From: Pantoea sp. At-9b
GTDB taxonomy: Bacteria > Pseudomonadota > Gammaproteobacteria > Enterobacterales > Enterobacteriaceae
NCBI RefSeq assembly: GCF_000175935.2
Contig: NC_014837.1
Span: 2,356,001-2,420,000, forward strand
Reading direction: 5' to 3'
DNA: 64,000 bases
Part shown: positions 41,130 to 53,314 of the stretch, one piece after another
Numbering within the stretch: position 1 is the first letter of the stretch
How the letters are laid out: every line of letters begins with the position of its first letter
Notes under the pieces: model-generated
The model's input: the letters and a program-made list of their open reading frames with translations, nothing else
Database searches by the model: none
Told to the model about the DNA's origin: nothing
Position numbers and translations under genes: made by a program

Positions 41130-43057
41130 CACTCGGTCTCCTTCATTTTGCGCCGGGCGGGTTTGCGGGTCCGTTTTTTCTCACTCGCGCTTCCGCTCGC
41201 GGCAATGCCTCGAAATGCCTGTAGCGAGGGCTGCTGGCGCGCCTGACCAATCAGGCCAATTAAGGTGCTCACCAGCGGCTGCATAAACTCATCGTAGCGA
41301 CAGGCTTTTTCACTAATACGGGTCAACGTCGATTCCCAGTGAGCGGTCATATCAGGCCGTGCCGCCATTTCTGGCAGCGCGTGAATCAATGCCCTGCCCG
41401 CCTGTGTCGAATGAATATAACGGCCCTGTTTCACCAGAAAGGTGCGCCGGAACAGCAATTCGATAATGCCGGCGCGCGTCGCTTCCGTACCTAAACCATC
41501 GGTCGCACGCAGCACTTTCTTTAGATCTTTATCCTGCACAAAGCGGGCAATGCCGGTCATGGCCGAAAGCAAGGTGGCGTCCGTAAATGGCCGGGGGGGC
41601 TGGGTCTGCTTAGCCAGCACTTCACCGCGCTCACACAGCAATTCGTCACCTTTACTTACCACTGGCAAGGGGGTGCCGTCGTTCTCTTCATCGCGTTCCT
41701 TGCTGCCAAGCAGCGCTCGCCAGCCCGCTTCGGCCAGAAAACGTGCCTTGGCGACGAATTTGCCACCGGCAATGTCGAGATCGATAACGCACTTACGAAA
41801 CACCGCATCAGGACAGAACTGCATCAGATACTGGCGGGCAATCAGGCCATAAATATTGGCTTCGTTTTCACTCAGATTCACCTTGCTGGCACGCGCTGTC
41901 GGGATGATGGCATGGTGGGCATCCACTTTTTTATCGTCCCAGCACCGGTTGCGTTGTTCCGGGTTAAAATCCGCGGGTGGCGTCATATCCGGCTGATGGG
42001 CCTGAATCGCGTTCAGCACCGCATGACGTCCGGCAAAATGTTCTTCTGGCAGGTAGCGGCTGTCCGAACGTGGATAGGTGATCAGCTTGTGGGTTTCATA
42101 CAGCCGCTGGCAGCAATCCAGTACGTTTTGCGCACTGAGGCCAAAGCGTTTCGCCGCCTCAATCTGCAAGCTGGATAGCGAAAACGGCAACGGCGCGATT
42201 TCGGATTCCCGTTTATCGTTATAGGCCGTGACCCGTGCCGGTTGGCCGTTGATGCGTTCTAACACATGATCCGCCAGCGGGCGATGCAGCAAGCGCCCCT
42301 CTTCATCCTGCCAGGGCTCACAGGCATCACTGGGCACCCAACTGGCGACAAAGCGTTCATCTTTGGGCGTGACAATATGCGCTTTGACTTCGAAATAGTC
42401 CTTGGGGATAAAGTTCTCGATCTCTTCATCGCGCCGGACCACCAGCCCCAGCACGGGCGTCTGCACCCGTCCTACCGACAACACACCGTCATAGCCCGCG
42501 TTACGCCCCAACAGGGTCCAGGCACGGGTCATATTGATGCCATACAACCAGTCGGCACGGGCGCGCGCCAGCGCCGAAACACACAGCGGAATAAACTCAC
42601 GATTTTCGCGCAGGCGGCTGACAGCGCGTTCCACCGCCTGTGGGTTGAGGTCGTTAATCAGGCAGCGTTGTACCTTCTGACGCTTTTCCGCAGGCAATTG
42701 CAGGTAATCAATCACCTCATCCACCAGCAATTGACCTTCGCGATCCGGGTCTCCGGCGTGCACCACTTCGGTGGCCTGGGCCAACAAACCTTCAATGACT
42801 TTGAGTTGTTTTGCCACCGAAGGACGCGGCTGGAGCTGCCACTTCTCAGGGATGATCGGTAAGTCGGCGAGATTCCAGCGTGCATAACGGCTGTCGTAAC
42901 TGTCGGGTTGCGCCTGCTCCAGCAAATGCCCGACACACCAGGTGACGACCTGGTCATTGCCGCACGCGATATAACCCTCGCCACGTCGATGCGGTTTAGG
43001 CAACACGTCGGCGATGGCACGTCCGAGGCTCGGTTTTTCTGCAATAAACAAACGCAT
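41129..43057 (-). CDS. topB: DNA topoisomerase III
   Basis: 642 residues, type IA topoisomerase. TOPRIM domain at the N-terminus ([33 protein letters not shown] acidic triad), active-site tyrosine in [12 protein letters not shown], and [12 protein letters not shown]. The C-terminal tail is basic ([14 protein letters not shown]). Decatenates replication intermediates. Followed by ynjH with overlap; 22 bp from selD, so the three may share a transcript. Confidence 0.97.
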   Translation of the reverse strand: MRLFIAEKPSLGRAIADVLPKPHRRGEGYIACGNDQVVTWCVGHLLEQAQPDSYDSRYARWNLADLPIIPEKWQLQPRPSVAKQLKVIEGLLAQATEVVHAGDPDREGQLLVDEVIDYLQLPAEKRQKVQRCLINDLNPQAVERAVSRLRENREFIPLCVSALARARADWLYGINMTRAWTLLGRNAGYDGVLSVGRVQTPVLGLVVRRDEEIENFIPKDYFEVKAHIVTPKDERFVASWVPSDACEPWQDEEGRLLHRPLADHVLERINGQPARVTAYNDKRESEIAPLPFSLSSLQIEAAKRFGLSAQNVLDCCQRLYETHKLITYPRSDSRYLPEEHFAGRHAVLNAIQAHQPDMTPPADFNPEQRNRCWDDKKVDAHHAIIPTARASKVNLSENEANIYGLIARQYLMQFCPDAVFRKCVIDLDIAGGKFVAKARFLAEAGWRALLGSKERDEENDGTPLPVVSKGDELLCERGEVLAKQTQPPRPFTDATLLSAMTGIARFVQDKDLKKVLRATDGLGTEATRAGIIELLFRRTFLVKQGRYIHSTQAGRALIHALPEMAARPDMTAHWESTLTRISEKACRYDEFMQPLVSTLIGLIGQARQQPSLQAFRGIAASGSASEKKRTRKPARRKMKETE

Positions 43058-43079
43058 GAATGGCGTCGATCCTTAAACG

Positions 43080-44123
43080 TCAGTTAACTACGGTAATCAG
43101 GGAATAATCGGGTTCGGCGTCATACAGCGCCCCAATGGCGGTGGGGATCACCCCGGCCAGCGTGGCGCAACGCTGGAAGGCTTCGATCTCAGAAGGCTGT
43201 ACCGCCACCAGCAAACCGCCCGAGGTTTGCGGATCACACAGTAATGCGCGCGTCGCATCATCCATCGGCGAAATATGCTGACCATAACTGGCGAAGTTGC
43301 GGCTGGTGCCACCGGGAACCGCACCGGCGGCGATATAGCCATCGACACCCGGCAGGCGCGGCACCTGTGCGGCGATCACCTCAGCACGCAGACCTGAACC
43401 CTGGCAGATTTCGCTTAAATGCCCCAGCAGACCAAAACCGGTGACATCGGTCATGGCGGTCACACCGGCGAGATGGGCAAACTCTGCCCCCGCTTTATTA
43501 AGCTGACACATCACCTCCGCTGCCAGCGAGTGATGTTCCGGGCGCAATACGCCTTTTTTCTCCGCCGTGGTCAAGATACCAATGCCGAGCGGTTTGGTGA
43601 GGAATAACTGGCAACCGGCCTGCGCGGCACTATTCTTCTTCACGCGCGCGACATCGACGATGCCCGTCACAGCAAGACCAAAGATGGGTTCGGGGGAGTC
43701 AATTGAATGGCCACCCGCCAGCGCGATACCCGCCGCCTGGCACGCCGCCCGTCCCCCTTCGACCACTTGCTGCGCCACCTCAGGGCTGAGCACATTCACC
43801 GGCCAGCCAAGAATGGCGATCGCCATGATCGGCTTGCCGCCCATGGCATAGATATCGCTGATGGCATTGGTCGCAGCAATGCGGCCAAAGGTGTGGGGAT
43901 CGTCCACGATCGGCATAAAAAAGTCGGTGGTGCTGACGACGGCGCGACCGTTACCCAAATCATAAACGGCGGCATCATCGCGGGTTTCGTTCCCTACCAG
44001 CAGGTGGGGATCATGGAAGGCGCCCAGCTCACTGCGCAGGATGGTTTCCAGCACCTGGGGCGAAATTTTGCAGCCACAGCCCGCGCCGTGGCTGTATTGG
44101 GTCAGGCGAACAGATTCACTCAT
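43080..44123 (-). CDS. selD: Selenide, water dikinase (selenophosphate synthetase)
   Basis: 347 residues from the ATG at 44123 (AGGAACCCGCC upstream), the E. coli length. Catalytic GAGCGCKIS (Cys16, Lys19), [22 protein letters not shown] and [13 protein letters not shown]. Makes selenophosphate from selenide and ATP for selenocysteine and selenouridine. The active-site residue is Cys, not Sec. Adjacent to topB as in E. coli. Confidence 0.97.
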   Translation of the reverse strand: MSESVRLTQYSHGAGCGCKISPQVLETILRSELGAFHDPHLLVGNETRDDAAVYDLGNGRAVVSTTDFFMPIVDDPHTFGRIAATNAISDIYAMGGKPIMAIAILGWPVNVLSPEVAQQVVEGGRAACQAAGIALAGGHSIDSPEPIFGLAVTGIVDVARVKKNSAAQAGCQLFLTKPLGIGILTTAEKKGVLRPEHHSLAAEVMCQLNKAGAEFAHLAGVTAMTDVTGFGLLGHLSEICQGSGLRAEVIAAQVPRLPGVDGYIAAGAVPGGTSRNFASYGQHISPMDDATRALLCDPQTSGGLLVAVQPSEIEAFQRCATLAGVIPTAIGALYDAEPDYSLITVVN

Positions 44124-44275
44124 GGCGGGTTCCTTATGCACTGGCAGATAGCGCTATGTTAGCCTGGCTGCCAGCCGGTGGTAAGGGGTGCGCGGTCACA
44201 GCTCGATCAATCGCACACGCGATGTGCAATTTTTGCAACGCCGCTCAGCCTGCCGTAGAAACCCGTCAGTGTCTG

Positions 44276-44827
44276 TCAGAAATAACTGACAAATTCCGCC
44301 GTGTCAGGGGGCAGAACCGTGGTGCTGGATTTTAACTGCGGCGTACCGAGATAGAGGAAACCGACAATGGCATCCTGTTCCCGGCAACCAAAGGCTTCAC
44401 GCACCTGCGGGTGATCGGTCCAGGGTCCGCTACGCCAGATACCATTAAAGCCCTGCGCGGCGGCGGCCATTTGCATCGCCATGACGGCGCAACCGGCTGA
44501 AATCAACTGTTCCCAACGAGGCACTTTCGGGTGTGCTTCACAATGCGCCACCACGGTGATGATCATCGGCGCACGAAACGGCGACGAGCTGGCCTTCTCA
44601 ATGGCTTTGTCATCCATCGCGCTGGCACGGGCAGCCTGCTCCAGCAGCTTACTCATCCGCTCACGCCCTTCGTTCTCTACGATGATGAAGCGCCAGGGTT
44701 GCAGCGTACCGTGATCCGGCGCACGCATCCCGGCGCGCAGGATGTTTTCCAGTACTTCACCCGCCGGGGCGGGTTCTGCCAAACGTGACGCCGAACGGCG
44801 ATTAACTAACAAATCAAGTGCATCCAT
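44276..44827 (-). CDS. ydjA: Nitroreductase-family protein YdjA
   Basis: 183 residues from the ATG at 44827 (GGGAGAAGATA upstream), the E. coli length. FMN-binding nitroreductase fold: [32 protein letters not shown] and the C-terminal GFLYLGTP. A longer upstream extension is only an open frame. Physiological substrate unknown. Neighbours selD and sppA match the E. coli order. Confidence 0.95.
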   Translation of the reverse strand: MDALDLLVNRRSASRLAEPAPAGEVLENILRAGMRAPDHGTLQPWRFIIVENEGRERMSKLLEQAARASAMDDKAIEKASSSPFRAPMIITVVAHCEAHPKVPRWEQLISAGCAVMAMQMAAAAQGFNGIWRSGPWTDHPQVREAFGCREQDAIVGFLYLGTPQLKSSTTVLPPDTAEFVSYF

Positions 44828-44996
44828 TATCTTCTCCCTTGAAATAAAACGTTGTCTAATCCTGGCATACCACGATCTTTTGTAACAGTCTGGCGCGATT
44901 TCCTGCTGACATTTAACACGCTGCTCTTTAGGATGTGGTCGATATCGGGGCGGCTGGCGTGCTGGCTGTCTTCGGCTACGTGAATATGGAGAGTCT

Positions 44997-46853
44997 ATGC
45001 GCACATTGTGGCGAATTATTGCTGGCCTGTTCCGCTGGGGCTGGCGGGTGCTGAATTTTATCCGGGAATTTATCCTTAATTTATTTCTGATTGTGTTGAT
45101 CCTCGCGGGCGTGGGGATCTGGTTACAGGTGAGTGGCTCCGGCAGCACCGAACCTGTTCAGCAGGGTGCGCTGAAAGTCGATCTGACCGGGGTACTGGTG
45201 GACAAACCGTCCGTCAGCAACCGCCTGAGCCGCATTGGCCGTCAACTGTTGGGCACCAGCAGTGATCGTCTCCAGGAAAACTCGCTGTTTGATGTGGTTG
45301 ATGCGATTCGTCAGGCGAAGGGCGATAAGAACATCACCGGCATTGTGCTGGATCTGCGTGATTTTGCCGGTGGCGATCAGCCGTCACTGCAATACGTGGG
45401 TAAAGCACTGCGCGAATTCCGTGACAGCGGCAAACCGGTCTACGCGATAGGCGATAGCTACAGCCAGGCACAATATTATCTGGCGAGTTATGCCAACAAA
45501 GTGTATCTCTCGCCGCAGGGCACCGTGGATCTGCACGGTTTCGCCACTAACGGCCTGTACTACAAAACCTTGCTCGACAAGTTGAAGGTTAACTCACATG
45601 TTTTCCGCGTCGGCACCTATAAATCGGCGGTAGAACCGTTCCTGCGTGATGATATGTCACCGGAGGCACGCGATGCCGATAGCCGCTGGATCGGTCAGCT
45701 GTGGCAAAACTACCTGAACACCGTCTCCGCTAACCGTCAGATTACCCCGCAACAATTGTTCCCGGGTGCCGCTGGCATCATCAGCGGTTTGCAGGCGGTA
45801 CAAGGTGATACGGCGAAATATGCGCTGAACAGCAAACTGGTGGATGCGCTGGAGAGCCGTGCCACGGCGGATCAGGAGCTGATCAAAACCTTCGGTTGGG
45901 ATAAACAGAACAACGATTATCGTAACGTCAGCATTTACGATTATACCGTTAAGCAACCCACCCAACAGGATGGCAATATTGCCGTGGTAATGGCGAGTGG
46001 CGCGATCATGGACGGTGAAGAGACCGCCGGAAACGTCGGTGGCGACACCACTGCCGCGCAAATCCGTGATGCACGTCTGGACCCGAAAATTAAAGCGATC
46101 ATTCTGCGAGTTAATAGCCCGGGTGGCAGCGTGACCGCGTCAGAAGCGATCCGCGAAGAACTGGCGGCTGCCCATGCGGCAGGCAAACCGGTCGTGGTGT
46201 CGATGGGCGGTATGGCAGCCTCTGGCGGCTACTGGATCTCCACCCCGGCGGATTACATTGTGGCGAACCCCAGCACCCTGACCGGCTCGATCGGCATCTT
46301 TGGCGTGATCAATACCGTTGAGAACAGCCTGAGTACCATTGGTGTACATACCGATGGCGTTGCTACCTCACCGCTGGCTGATGTTGCCACCACCAAAGCG
46401 TTACCGACAGAAGTGCAGCAACTGATGCAATTGACCATCGAGAACGGCTATCGCAACTTCGTTGGCTTAGTGGCGGCCTCACGGCATAAAACGCCAGAGC
46501 AGATCAATGAGATTGCCCAGGGCCATGTCTGGACCGGCAGCGATGCCAAAGCCAACGGTCTGGTGGATGCGTTAGGTGACTTTGATGACGCCGTCAGCAA
46601 AGCCGCTGAACTGGCAAAAATTACCACACCACAATTGAGCTGGTATCAGGATGATCCGGGGATGCTGGATCTGCTATTGAATCAGATGAGCGCATCCGCC
46701 AGCGCCATCATGCCGGAAGCGTTGAAAGTGTGGCTGCCGGCACCGATGCTGGATGTCATGAGCGCGATGAAAAAACAGCCCGGTCTGTTTGATAATCTTA
46801 ACGATCCACAAAATCGTTACGCGTTCTGCCTGAACTGCGGCCAGGTAAAATAA
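44997..46853 (+). CDS. sppA: Signal peptide peptidase A (protease IV)
   Basis: 618 residues, same as E. coli SppA. One N-terminal membrane anchor ([19 protein letters not shown]), then two S49 domains. Catalytic Lys near 209 ([13 protein letters not shown]-terminal half) and Ser near 409 ([14 protein letters not shown]-terminal half). Digests released signal peptides in the inner membrane. ATGGAGAG precedes the ATG. Confidence 0.97.
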   Translation: MRTLWRIIAGLFRWGWRVLNFIREFILNLFLIVLILAGVGIWLQVSGSGSTEPVQQGALKVDLTGVLVDKPSVSNRLSRIGRQLLGTSSDRLQENSLFDVVDAIRQAKGDKNITGIVLDLRDFAGGDQPSLQYVGKALREFRDSGKPVYAIGDSYSQAQYYLASYANKVYLSPQGTVDLHGFATNGLYYKTLLDKLKVNSHVFRVGTYKSAVEPFLRDDMSPEARDADSRWIGQLWQNYLNTVSANRQITPQQLFPGAAGIISGLQAVQGDTAKYALNSKLVDALESRATADQELIKTFGWDKQNNDYRNVSIYDYTVKQPTQQDGNIAVVMASGAIMDGEETAGNVGGDTTAAQIRDARLDPKIKAIILRVNSPGGSVTASEAIREELAAAHAAGKPVVVSMGGMAASGGYWISTPADYIVANPSTLTGSIGIFGVINTVENSLSTIGVHTDGVATSPLADVATTKALPTEVQQLMQLTIENGYRNFVGLVAASRHKTPEQINEIAQGHVWTGSDAKANGLVDALGDFDDAVSKAAELAKITTPQLSWYQDDPGMLDLLLNQMSASASAIMPEALKVWLPAPMLDVMSAMKKQPGLFDNLNDPQNRYAFCLNCGQVK

Positions 46854-46859
46854 TCTTTA

Positions 46860-46887
46860 CAGCCCGGCCGCTGGTCGGGCTGCTTTT
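46860..46887 (+). terminator. sppA terminator
   Basis: CAGCCCG (46860-46866), loop of nine, CGGGCTG (46876-46882) and CTTTTCC. T tract is short. Confidence 0.7.
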
Positions 46888-46938
46888 CCCCGGTAATCCC
46901 CTTATACTGCGCGTTTTACGGCAAGTCTGAGTTCATTC

Positions 46939-47952
46939 ATGCAAAAGAAAAATATCTACGTCGCCTACACGGGCGGAACCATTGGTATGCAGCGTTCGGC
47001 ACACGGCTATATACCGGTTTCTGGCCATTTGCAGCAACAGTTGGCGAATATGCCCGAGTTCCATCGTCCGGAAATGCCCGATTTCACCATCCACGAATAC
47101 CAGCCGTTGATGGATTCTTCCGACATGACGCCGGAAGACTGGCAGTCCATCGCCAATGACATCAAGCAGAATTACGATCAATACGATGGCTTTGTCATTC
47201 TGCATGGCACCGACACCATGGCATTCACGGCATCTGCCCTCTCCTTTATGCTGGAGAACCTCGCCAAGCCGGTGATTGTGACCGGTTCGCAGATTCCGCT
47301 GGCAGAATTGCGCTCAGACGGTCAGCAAAACCTGCTTAACTCATTGTATGTGGCGGCCAATTATCCGATTAATGAAGTCGCGCTATTCTTTAATAACACC
47401 CTGTTCCGTGGCAACCGCACCACCAAAGCCCATGCCGATGGCTTCAATGCGTTCGCCTCGCCTAACTTGTCGCCGCTGCTGGAAGCGGGTATCCATATTC
47501 GCCGCCTGAATACGCCACCCGCACCTCAAGGTTCAGGTGAGCTGATTGTTCATCCGATCACCCCGCAACCGATTGGCGTGGTAACGATTTATCCGGGGAT
47601 TTCTGCCGAGGTGGTGCGTAACTTCCTGCGTCAGCCGGTTAAAGCCCTGATCCTGCGCTCTTATGGCGTCGGCAATGCCCCGCAAAACGCGGAGTTCCTG
47701 GCTGAGCTGCAACAGGCCAGCGATCGCGGCATTGTGGTGGTGAACCTGACGCAATGCATGTCCGGTAAGGTGAACATGGGCGGTTATGCCACAGGGAACG
47801 CGCTTGAGCACGCCGGGGTGATCAGTGGTTTTGATCTCACGGTGGAGGCAACATTAACAAAACTTCACTTTTTACTGAGTCAAAACCTCACCAGCGCGGA
47901 AATTCGTGCCAGAATGCAACAGAATTTACGTGGCGAACTGACAGAAGACTGA
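46939..47952 (+). CDS. ansA: L-asparaginase I (cytoplasmic)
   Basis: 337 residues without a signal peptide. Threonine active sites in AYTGGTIGMQ (N-terminus) and ILHGTDTMAF (near 95), plus RGNRTTKAHADGFNAF. Low-affinity, allosteric type I enzyme that cleaves asparagine in the cytoplasm. pncA starts 16 bp after its stop, so the two form an operon as in E. coli. Confidence 0.96.
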   Translation: MQKKNIYVAYTGGTIGMQRSAHGYIPVSGHLQQQLANMPEFHRPEMPDFTIHEYQPLMDSSDMTPEDWQSIANDIKQNYDQYDGFVILHGTDTMAFTASALSFMLENLAKPVIVTGSQIPLAELRSDGQQNLLNSLYVAANYPINEVALFFNNTLFRGNRTTKAHADGFNAFASPNLSPLLEAGIHIRRLNTPPAPQGSGELIVHPITPQPIGVVTIYPGISAEVVRNFLRQPVKALILRSYGVGNAPQNAEFLAELQQASDRGIVVVNLTQCMSGKVNMGGYATGNALEHAGVISGFDLTVEATLTKLHFLLSQNLTSAEIRARMQQNLRGELTED

Positions 47953-47968
47953 TACGGAGCGAGATGTG

Positions 47969-48577
47969 ATGAAGCGGGCATTGATAATCATCGATATACA
48001 GAACGATTTTTGCCCCGGCGGCCCCATGGCCGTGCGTGAAGGTGACCTAACCGTTGCCGTTGCGAATCGCTACGCACGTGAGTTTCGTGCCCGGGGCGAG
48101 TGTGTGGTGGCATTACAGGACTGGCATCCGAATAATCATGGCAGCTTTGCCTCGGTATCAGGCGAACCCGTCTATACCCTTGGCGAGCTGAACGGCCTGG
48201 CACAGATTTGGTGGCCGGATCACGGCATTCAGGGATCGGCTGGTGCTGATTTTCACCCTGACCTGGATCGCTCGCTGATCGATGCCGTGTTCCATAAAGG
48301 CGAAGATGTTGACGTTGACAGCTACAGCGCCTTTTTCGATAACGGCCACCGCCGCAAAACGGAGCTGGATAGCTGGTTGCGTGAGCGTGATATCAGCCAT
48401 CTGGTGGTGCTGGGCCTGGCGACTGACTACTGCGTCAAATATAGCGTGCTGGATGCGCTGGAACTGGGCTACCAGGTTGAGGTAGTGGAAGAAGGCTGCC
48501 GTGGGGTCAATCTCAACCCTGAAGATAGCGACATTGCCATTGAGCAAATGCGTAACCAGGGTGCGGTCATTATCTGA
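47969..48577 (+). CDS. pncA: Nicotinamidase
   Basis: 202 residues from the ATG at 47969 (GGAG nine bases upstream; a GTG one codon earlier is possible). Catalytic triad Asp9 (IIDIQNDFC), Lys110 (VFHKGEDV) and Cys155 (ATDYCVKYS); metal ligands Asp51, His53 and His85 (QDWHPNNHGSF; WPDHGIQG). Converts nicotinamide to nicotinate in NAD salvage and also activates pyrazinamide. Confidence 0.97.
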   Translation: MKRALIIIDIQNDFCPGGPMAVREGDLTVAVANRYAREFRARGECVVALQDWHPNNHGSFASVSGEPVYTLGELNGLAQIWWPDHGIQGSAGADFHPDLDRSLIDAVFHKGEDVDVDSYSAFFDNGHRRKTELDSWLRERDISHLVVLGLATDYCVKYSVLDALELGYQVEVVEEGCRGVNLNPEDSDIAIEQMRNQGAVII

Positions 48578-48582
48578 AAAAT

Positions 48583-48612
48583 CAGGGCTGGTTACGCCAG
48601 CCCTGCTGTTTT
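48583..48612. terminator. Stem-loop between pncA and yeaC
   Basis: CAGGGCTGG (48583-48591), loop TTACG, CCAGCCCTG (48597-48605), then CTGTTTT. Flanked by A residues on the other side, so it can serve both convergent transcripts. Confidence 0.8.
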
Positions 48613-48614
48613 CA

Positions 48615-48896
48615 TCAGTGCAGGTTAATGCGGGTCACATCCGTCTCAATACCGAACTCTTCTTTCAGTTCCTTTTTCGACTTCATCACCATCTCACCCC
48701 CTTTCCCGATGGTCATGTGTTGCGGCGCATCGTTGTGACGCGCCTGCCACAGCATCACCAGTTGCAGGCAGTTTTCACGCTGTTCGGGCGTCAGCGCCAC
48801 ACCATCTGGCCACTTGCCGGTTTCCACCGCGGTGGCAAGACGCTGGTAAACTTCTGGCGTCATCGCCGCCAACATCGCTTCCAGTTCCTGTTTCAT
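48615..48896 (-). CDS. yeaC: YeaC, DUF1315 protein
   Basis: 93 residues: MTPEVYQRLATAVETGKWPD, GVALTPEQRENCLQLVMLWQ, ARHN, then KSKKELKEEFG. Matches YeaC/DUF1315, a small helical protein of unknown function. Starts two bases after the msrB stop, so it is co-transcribed with the methionine sulfoxide reductase, as in E. coli. Confidence 0.93.
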   Translation of the reverse strand: MKQELEAMLAAMTPEVYQRLATAVETGKWPDGVALTPEQRENCLQLVMLWQARHNDAPQHMTIGKGGEMVMKSKKELKEEFGIETDVTRINLH

Positions 48897-48898
48897 GC

Positions 48899-49309
48899 TT
48901 ACCCCTGTTGTTGATTGCCCTGCTCGTCGGTAAAGTTGAGCGAAGCCGAGTTCACACAGTAGCGCTCACCCGTGGGCTGCGGTCCGTCCGGGAACACATG
49001 TCCAAGATGCGCATCACAGTTGCCACAGCGGATTTCAACGCGGTGCATACCGTGAGAATCATCTTCCAGGTAACGGATAGCGTCATCGTTAACCGGCTGA
49101 TAGAAGCTCGGCCAGCCGCAGCCAGAGTCATACTTGCTTTCAGAGAGGAACAGCGGCGCGTTACAAACCAGGCAGTGATAGATGCCCTCCTGCTTGTTAT
49201 GCAGCAGGGCTCCAGTAAAAGGGGGTTCGGTTCCGCGATGCTGGGTTACATAGCGCTGCATTTCCGACAGCTGCGCGATTTTTTCCGCGGATGCGGTGTC
49301 TTTAGCCAT
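48899..49309 (-). CDS. msrB: Methionine-R-sulfoxide reductase B
   Basis: 136 residues from the ATG at 49309. Zinc cysteines in CLVC and CGNC, substrate motif [11 protein letters not shown], and catalytic Cys in RYCVNSASL. Reduces the R-epimer of methionine sulfoxide. Divergent from gapA across a 339-bp regulatory gap, as in E. coli. Confidence 0.96.
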   Translation of the reverse strand: MAKDTASAEKIAQLSEMQRYVTQHRGTEPPFTGALLHNKQEGIYHCLVCNAPLFLSESKYDSGCGWPSFYQPVNDDAIRYLEDDSHGMHRVEIRCGNCDAHLGHVFPDGPQPTGERYCVNSASLNFTDEQGNQQQG

Positions 49310-50647
<1,338 letters not shown>

Positions 50648-50678
50648 GATAACCAGTACAACAGATAGATCAGACAAG

Positions 50679-50701
50679 GGGCGACTTAGGTCGCCCTTTT
50701 T
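50679..50701 (+). terminator. gapA terminator
   Basis: GGGCGAC (50679-50685), loop TTAG, GTCGCCC (50690-50696), five T residues. yeaD begins 30 bp later. Confidence 0.9.
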
Positions 50702-50730
50702 ATTTGGCTAGCTTAAGAGAAGGATTTTGT

Positions 50731-51606
50731 ATGCAAGAGTCACTTTTTTCGCTACCCGTAGTCCAGCAGATCACCCCTTATTTGTCTCAGCGCCAGATAG
50801 GTGAGCTGCCCGTGATTATCGTCAGCCATCCTCGCGTGCGCGCCGCCATTACCTTGCAGGGCGCACATCTGCTCGCCTGGCAACCCAGTGGGCAACAGCC
50901 CGTTCTGTGGCTCAGCGAGAAGACGCCGTTTGCCACCGGGAAAGCCATCCGTGGTGGTGTACCAATCTGTTGGCCGTGGTTTGGCCCGGCCGGTGAACCC
51001 GCGCACGGTTTTGCCCGTAATCAGCCCTGGACATTATCCGCGCATGACGAGAATGAAGAAGGCGTCATTCTGACCTTTGCGCTGGAGAGTAATCCACAAA
51101 CCTTAAAACTCTGGCCGCACGATTTTACCCTGCTCGCGCGCTTCCGCATTGGTGCCCATTGCGAAATTGAGCTGGAAGCGCATGGCGATTTTGAGGCTAC
51201 TGCGGCGCTGCACAGCTATTTCCAGGTAACGGACATTGCTCAAACAGAAGTCAGCGGCCTGGGTAACAGCTTCATCGATAAGGTGAATGACAGTGCGATT
51301 GGCGAATCAAACGGTAAGCAGACCTATCCCGGTCGCATCGATCGCGTCTTCACCGCGCCGGAAGATTACAGCGTGATTCATGATAAAGCGGGCAACCGTC
51401 AGATTGAGGTTTACCACCACTATCAAAGTGACGTTGTCACGTGGAATCCCGGGCCGGAATTATCGTGCAGCATGGCTGACATGGCGAATGACGGTTACAA
51501 AACCATGGTGTGCGTGGAAACCGCCCGTATTAATCAGCCGCTGGTGAGCGCCGGTGAATCCCCTGCCCGCCTGGCAACCACCTTCAGATTGCGCAGCAAA
51601 GCCTAA
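50731..51606 (+). CDS. yeaD: YeaD, glucose-6-phosphate 1-epimerase family
   Basis: 291 residues from the ATG at 50731 (AGAAGGA upstream). Aldose-epimerase-like fold: LQGAHLLAWQPSG, IRGGVPICWPWFGP, AHGFARNQPW and EVYHHYQSDVVTWNPGP. The conserved His and Glu expected for hexose-6-phosphate mutarotases are present. Probably equilibrates alpha and beta glucose-6-phosphate. Same strand and order after gapA as in E. coli. Confidence 0.94.
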   Translation: MQESLFSLPVVQQITPYLSQRQIGELPVIIVSHPRVRAAITLQGAHLLAWQPSGQQPVLWLSEKTPFATGKAIRGGVPICWPWFGPAGEPAHGFARNQPWTLSAHDENEEGVILTFALESNPQTLKLWPHDFTLLARFRIGAHCEIELEAHGDFEATAALHSYFQVTDIAQTEVSGLGNSFIDKVNDSAIGESNGKQTYPGRIDRVFTAPEDYSVIHDKAGNRQIEVYHHYQSDVVTWNPGPELSCSMADMANDGYKTMVCVETARINQPLVSAGESPARLATTFRLRSKA

Positions 51607-51627
51607 TCAAGCGGCGCACCTGCGCCG

Positions 51628-52479
51628 CTAAACCACATCCAGCGGCAGTTTATCCTGGGGTGGTGGGAAAGCCTGGTTTAAGATTGCCAGCTGTTCACCG
51701 CTCAACTCGAGATTCAGTGCTGCCGCATTTTCCTGCACATGAGCCACACTGCTGGCTTTCGGGATAGCCATCACCCCCTCTTTGCGGATCACCCACGCCA
51801 GCAGCAGTTGCGCTACGCTAATGCCCTGCTGTTGTGCAATTTGCAGCACTCGCCGGTCACTGAACAACGCCTGACGCAGACGCCCCGCCTGGGCCAGCGG
51901 GCAATAAGCCATGATCGGCACCTCACGCAACTGGCATTCCGGCAGTAAATCATACTCAATGCCACGCGATGCCAGATGGTACAGCACCTGATTGGTCAGA
52001 CAGGCTTCACCACCCGGCTCTCCCCACAGTTCCTGCATATCTTCGGTATCGAAGTTAGAGACCCCCCAACGCCGAATCTTGCCCTGCTGTTGCAATGTTT
52101 CCATCGCGCGGATGGTTTCCTCCAGCGGAATATTGCCACGCCAGTGCAGCAGATAAAGATCAAGATAATCAGTCTGTAAACGACGCAAGCTACGTTCGCA
52201 GGCGTCAATCGCGTCGACTTCCCCTGCATTCCACGGATAGACCTTCGATACCAGCCAGGCCTGGTCGCGTCGCCCTTTCAGCGCCTCGCCCACCACCCTT
52301 TCCGCACCACCTTCGGCATACATTTCGGCGGTATCAATCAGTTTAAGCCCCAGATCGAGGCCCGCCTGCAACGCGGCAACCTCCTGCTTGTGTGTCGCCG
52401 GGTTTTCTCCCATGTACCAGGTCCCCTGGCCAATCGCCGGCAGGGGAGATTCTCCTCTGAACTGAACCGTCTGCGTCAT
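51628..52479 (-). CDS. yeaE: Aldo/keto reductase YeaE
   Basis: 283 residues from the ATG at 52479 (GGAGG upstream). TIM-barrel aldo/keto reductase with tetrad Asp49, Tyr54 (LIDTAEMYAEG), Lys79 (LVSKVY) and His112 (LYLLHW); NADP-site AIPKASS near the C-terminus. YeaE reduces methylglyoxal in E. coli. Convergent with yeaD, ending within a 9-bp GC stem-loop. Confidence 0.94.
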   Translation of the reverse strand: MTQTVQFRGESPLPAIGQGTWYMGENPATHKQEVAALQAGLDLGLKLIDTAEMYAEGGAERVVGEALKGRRDQAWLVSKVYPWNAGEVDAIDACERSLRRLQTDYLDLYLLHWRGNIPLEETIRAMETLQQQGKIRRWGVSNFDTEDMQELWGEPGGEACLTNQVLYHLASRGIEYDLLPECQLREVPIMAYCPLAQAGRLRQALFSDRRVLQIAQQQGISVAQLLLAWVIRKEGVMAIPKASSVAHVQENAAALNLELSGEQLAILNQAFPPPQDKLPLDVV

Positions 52480-52564
52480 AGATCCTCCAAATGAACCAAA
52501 ATGGTGCGCAATATTGGTGCAAGGTAACAAAAATGCCCCATATCAGGGCATTCCTTTGCAGCCA

Positions 52565-53314
52565 TCAGAAGCTGTAGCTGATACCTGTCCAGAGCGTCAC
52601 TTGTCCGCTCTTATTAACCATCGGACTGTCTTTGATGTCACTACCAAATCGCGTGTAACGACCGGATACCGTGGCGTTCCAGCTCTGACTAATCTGGTAG
52701 CTGGCGTTCATCTCCAGGTAGGGCGACCAGCTGTCATCCGGCTGATAACGCGCAATGCCGGTACGGGCGCTTTCCTGCGATGAGACGCCATAGTAGTAGC
52801 GGTTTTGGTTGGCGCTGTTCCATAAGGCACCGATGCCCGGTGTCAGGCTGAACCCACCAAAATCGAAACGGTATAACCAGGTCAGATCCCACATTAAACC
52901 GTTGCTGTTGTTGAGAACATCCCCCAACAGCGCGGTGCGTAAGATGCCCCATTGAGAGATATGACGATAGCTGGCACCCGCCATCAGCGTCATACGGCGC
53001 TTATCCAGCCGCTTCATATCGCTCAGATCGTTGTCTTTCGGGTCGTACTGTTGCGGCGAACCGAGCACCGTTAACGACAGCTGATCCTGCGGGTCATTCC
53101 ACAGGTAGTAACCCGCCTGTAGGCTGTGGAACCAGAAGTTTTCGCCTTCGTAATTAATCACCGGCACCGGTATATAACGGTCCTGCCCACCGCGGTAAGG
53201 TGATTCGGCATAAATAACGGAAGCCCCGAGAGATAAGGGATCGGCATACGTGCTGAAAGCCGCAAAATAGCAGGGTGCGAGCAGAGCAAGCGCTTTAAGT
53301 TTGAAATGGTTCAC
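52565..53314 (-). CDS. mipA: MltA-interacting protein MipA
   Basis: 249 residues. A signal peptide (ALALLAPCYFAAFSTYA, then D) leads to an outer-membrane beta-barrel of alternating amphipathic strands ending in a C-terminal Phe (WTGISYSF), the BAM recognition signal. MipA/OmpV family, scaffold for murein synthase-hydrolase complexes. GTG start at 53314 with only a weak ribosome site. Order next to yeaE and prkA matches E. coli. Confidence 0.93.
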   Translation of the reverse strand: MNHFKLKALALLAPCYFAAFSTYADPLSLGASVIYAESPYRGGQDRYIPVPVINYEGENFWFHSLQAGYYLWNDPQDQLSLTVLGSPQQYDPKDNDLSDMKRLDKRRMTLMAGASYRHISQWGILRTALLGDVLNNSNGLMWDLTWLYRFDFGGFSLTPGIGALWNSANQNRYYYGVSSQESARTGIARYQPDDSWSPYLEMNASYQISQSWNATVSGRYTRFGSDIKDSPMVNKSGQVTLWTGISYSF